Shown piece by piece: positions 24,701 through 25,890 of a DNA stretch of 25,890 nucleotides (positions within the stretch are counted from its first letter, which is position 1; every line of letters starts with the position of its first letter). Origin of the DNA: Lachnoclostridium sp. UBA1241 (GTDB lineage Bacteria > Bacillota > Clostridia > Lachnospirales > Lachnospiraceae); NCBI GenBank assembly GCA_002308955.1, contig DBWJ01000068.1, positions 364 through 26,253 on the forward strand, given 5' to 3'. Position numbers and translations under genes: made by a program. The notes below the pieces were generated by a model. It was not told the DNA's origin and made no database searches. It saw only the letters and a program-made list of their open reading frames with translations.

Positions 24701-25743
24701 AGCCCGCAGTTGAAGAAGCAGTCGAAGAACCTGCGGCTGAAGAGGCTGAGCCGGAAGACGATTACATGTCATTTGAGGATTATCTGTACGGCCGTGAGGA
24801 GACTCCCGCCGAGGAGGAGCCCGCACCCGCAGAGCCGAATCCGGAAGATGTGATTTCTCCGGAAGAGGAAGAAGAAATCGGTCTCTACGGCAAGAAGCCG
24901 GTCAGCACCGAGCGTGAGATTCTGGAAGACTTCGTAATTCCGACGTTCCGCGGATTCGGATTTGATTCGGCGGATGAGCAGGAAGAAACCGAAGAGGATG
25001 ACTACTACAATCCGAACGGATATAAAATGAAATCGTTCGGAAAGAAGACCGAGCCCGCCTGGATGAGCGAGGACGATGACGACGATGAATTCGGACGGCC
25101 GGCAGTGCCTGTACAGGATTTGCCGTCGGGCGATACCTTTGATGAGCCGGACGATGAGGAAGAGACGGAAATCACAATCGATGAGCCCGAGCTTCCCGCG
25201 GAAGAGCCCGAGAGCCTGATGGATGATGAGCCGGAACTTCCGATGGATGAAGAACCGGATCTGCCGATGGACGACGAGCCGGAGCTTCCGATGGATGAGG
25301 AACCGGATATCCCGATGGACGAAGAACCGGATTTGCCGATGGTTGACGAACCCGACCTTCCGATGGAGGAAGAGGCCGAACTTCCGATGGAAGATGAGCC
25401 CGAGGCACCTTACGAAGAAGCTTCTCCGTTTGTCTACTATGCAGCACCGGAAATTCCGGTAGAGGATGACGAGCCGGAAGCACCTGCATATGAAGAGCCA
25501 CAGGTACCGACATTCGGTGAACCCGAGAGCCTGATGGACGAAGAGCCCGAGGCACCGGTGTTCGATGAGCCGGAACTTCCGCAGGAAGAAACGGCAGCCG
25601 CTCCCGAAGCACCCGCACCGGTGAAGACGGACGACGATGACCGTCTTAAGAAGCTGAAAGAAAAGCTTGCGGAAATCCGCCAGAGAAACAGCGAGAAGTA
25701 CGGAAACGAAGAGCCCGAAGGCGGCGAGGAAGATTTCTTCTAG
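21757..25743 (+). CDS. Large membrane-anchored acidic repeat protein, function unknown
   Basis: A 1328-aa protein that I do not recognise. Predicted membrane segments lie near residues 13-33, 54-76, 82-98, 104-122, 131-153 and 185-206. A charged stretch (207-340) leads to two more helices (342-369, 376-394). A coiled-coil-like segment (414-462) is followed by a long Glu/Ala region: fourteen RLAEEA-type hexads (580-663), a second block of VEEVAEE-like sequence (about 775-920), then Pro/Glu/Asp-rich sequence with eight 8-residue repeats (1155-1218). It ends in a short basic-acidic helix (DDRLKKLKEKLAEIRQRN) and EEDFF. GGAGG lies 10 nt before the ATG. The cytoplasmic tail is extremely acidic. 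It might be a scaffold or stalk at the membrane, but no enzymatic motif is visible. Confidence 0.8.
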   Translation: MIKAKLQIRKDSVLPYVAAILAFVSGAVLFLNWRAGGTASTMVIGAPFAGETLTGIGWLVQVIGTGLLGIFLLALAKKSLTSLLIPIGVYCVGLVLQSMTDGSYWIFLVFAFLVGWSFWLAASGETYATRHLAVAIAIASLAATLFLCVPDVVKMIEKISSGFQTFLCWVYTGADGAEHTTWNIAYIIHEVTFLAAILLTLFATTRQFVAEVDDQSDSKESAGASGNRKPKEEADMKKHKAKADAKGHPEGASEDPFEAMKKLYNKMDDKTETEAKDKKAETPVYRDPEPEVVTPKAETKTAAETVVDAEPVLTVPVSGSRLQKSLKEEIVYDRDQKLEHRNVIRVFSVIGMVISFLMLVGGVLLLTDVISLQYNSICGIMLIAVGVGLFCVFGNNVTYKEYYMKTIVTERKVVHEESNWEEVLANRLEEDEKSIASLSETYARMTEMYAKLLESTAELSNHVKALGMKAPQQALEDSGIDRAAASDETTTAPDPEEEIRRIREELRAMDEAEKREEEERAAREAQAREQALAEQAAREREAAEAARLAEEARLAEEARIEAEAAALAEQEAARLEEEARLAEEARKAEEARLAEEARLAEEAKAAEEARLAEEARLAEEARAAEEARLAEEARLAEEAKAAEEAKAAEEARLAEEAKAAEEAAAEEAVRVAEETAEESVEVAAEEKSDAAHPMAHAFGDQYNEEEVAKAYQEALAEGFLPEDFAESFRPKPVKEIDYNDFSGIIAEEEAARAAANATASATVAETAEEAAKAFTEAPAEEVAEAVEAPAEEVAEAVEEVAEEVAETAEEAAEEVAENIEETADTVEEIAEETADAAEETVEEVTEPVEDVVEEATEAVEEVTETAEETVETAEEAAMAFAEAPFEETLEQAEEITEQAEEIAKQAEENAAPVLEATPFSEDLFAPVFISSAPVKEEPVKETSFVEAPIEYEAPEIPDDLPMEEASEEPVIEEAVEETAAEEPAVEEAVEEPAAEEAEPEDDYMSFEDYLYGREETPAEEEPAPAEPNPEDVISPEEEEEIGLYGKKPVSTEREILEDFVIPTFRGFGFDSADEQEETEEDDYYNPNGYKMKSFGKKTEPAWMSEDDDDDEFGRPAVPVQDLPSGDTFDEPDDEEETEITIDEPELPAEEPESLMDDEPELPMDEEPDLPMDDEPELPMDEEPDIPMDEEPDLPMVDEPDLPMEEEAELPMEDEPEAPYEEASPFVYYAAPEIPVEDDEPEAPAYEEPQVPTFGEPESLMDEEPEAPVFDEPELPQEETAAAPEAPAPVKTDDDDRLKKLKEKLAEIRQRNSEKYGNEEPEGGEEDFF
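23494..23745 (+). repeat. 18-bp coding repeat, 14 units ((R/K)(L/A/K)AEEA hexads)
   Basis: Fourteen consecutive six-residue units, RLAEEA with RKAEEA, RAAEEA and KAAEEA variants, fill residues 580-663 of the acidic repeat protein. Regular i, i+4 spacing of Glu and Arg/Lys fits a stable single alpha helix of about 12 nm. Codons vary between units, so the repeat has been kept at protein level. Confidence 0.85.
24085..24150 (+). repeat. 33-bp tandem duplication in the acidic repeat protein
   Basis: Two adjacent 33-base units encoding APAEEVAEAVE differ at only one base (GCT/GCC), indicating a recent duplication inside the second Glu/Ala/Val block. Confidence 0.85.
25219..25410 (+). repeat. 24-bp coding repeat, 8 units (MDxEPxLP octads)
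   Basis: Eight in-frame units, starting MDDEPELP and ending MEDEPEAP, cover residues 1155-1218. Every unit has Met at position 1; position 8 is Pro throughout. Codon choice differs between units, so they are not fresh copies. Confidence 0.9.
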
Positions 25744-25772
25744 AAGAATTTGAAAACGGATATTTGAGTTGA

Positions 25773-25815
25773 AAAGGACCAAAAAGTCGAATCACTTTTT
25801 GGTCCTTTCTTTCTC
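25773..25815 (+). terminator. Strong intrinsic terminator after the acidic repeat protein
   Basis: AAAGGACCAAAAAGT (25773-25787) pairs perfectly with ACTTTTTGGTCCTTT (25794-25808), loop CGAATC, followed by CTTTCTC. The A/T symmetry lets it work on both strands. Confidence 0.88.
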
Positions 25816-25890
25816 TTCTTGCTTCTGTTTCCTTAATTGGCCCACTGGGAAGCCAGAGCTGCCTGTAGGGGGGCCGAATTTCGCGGAGCC
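25792..25890 (-). CDS. Possible C-terminal end of a minus-strand gene (partial)
   Basis: The minus strand is open from the window edge to TGA (25792-25794), 32 codons, reading about KFGPPTGSSGFPVG and ending in a basic Lys/Glu/Gln tail whose last codons form part of the terminator stem. I do not recognise it. It could be the end of a real gene or chance. The overlap of the stop with the hairpin is compatible with a convergent gene. Confidence 0.3.
   Translation of the reverse strand, partial: GSAKFGPPTGSSGFPVGQLRKQKQEEKERTKK

Noticed and set aside
24769..25782. Minus-strand open frame (337 codons) opposite the acidic repeats
   Set aside because: It arises because Glu/Asp/Pro repeat codons read as Phe/Leu/Arg/His on the other strand; no start signal and no recognisable domain.

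Overview
The window looks like a chromosome segment of an anaerobic gut or rumen Firmicute, most likely a Clostridia/Lachnospiraceae member. This rests on strong AGGAGG-type ribosome binding sites, consensus TTGACA/TATAAT promoters with 17-bp spacing, an IscR/CymR-like Rrf2 regulator, a clostridial-type carAB pair and a leaderless GH9 cellodextrinase. The placement is an inference from gene content, not a database match.

Layout: (1) 1-3368: the 3' end of carA, then carB and its terminator. (2) 3386-14061: a promoter overlapped by a palindromic box, a 35-aa cysteine-containing leader peptide, two tandem intrinsic terminators, and then one closely packed nine-gene operon of about 10 kb. The operon encodes a PepT-like M20 metallopeptidase, a sulfonate/taurine-type ABC importer (lipoprotein, ATPase, permease), a divergent CysK-like enzyme, a Xi-class glutathione-S-transferase-like protein, a second CysK, a GNAT acetyltransferase fused to a cystathionine lyase-type PLP enzyme, and a PatB/MalY C-S lyase. 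(3) 14079-14530, minus strand: an Rrf2 regulator with three cysteines. (4) 14626-16982: the same palindromic box over a consensus promoter, then a NifS/IscS desulfurase, an IscU scaffold and an ECF-type S component. (5) 17044-18692: a third copy of the box, a second leader peptide of the same family (40 aa), a terminator and metY. (6) 18755-19804: a separate promoter flanked by two copies of a palindrome, then a third cysK. (7) 19882-21543: a bidirectional terminator and a minus-strand GH9 gene. (8) 21757-25808: a 1328-aa membrane-anchored acidic repeat protein and a strong terminator.

The centre of the window, about 16 kb, is a sulfur island. Genes for import, release and re-assimilation of reduced sulfur, and for Fe-S cluster assembly, appear to be controlled in two layers: an Rrf2 repressor box over the -35 element of three transcription units, and, for two of these units, a translated leader peptide with the shared pattern CCRMxxSRx5GAFxCAS in front of an intrinsic terminator. 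In both leaders the TCC CGG (Ser-Arg) codons are complementary to the 5' arm of the downstream terminator. This is what a cysteine-responsive transcription attenuator would look like, and it is the most interesting feature here. The nine-gene operon itself is an unusual combination that may salvage sulfur from organic S-conjugates; its substrate cannot be read from the sequence.
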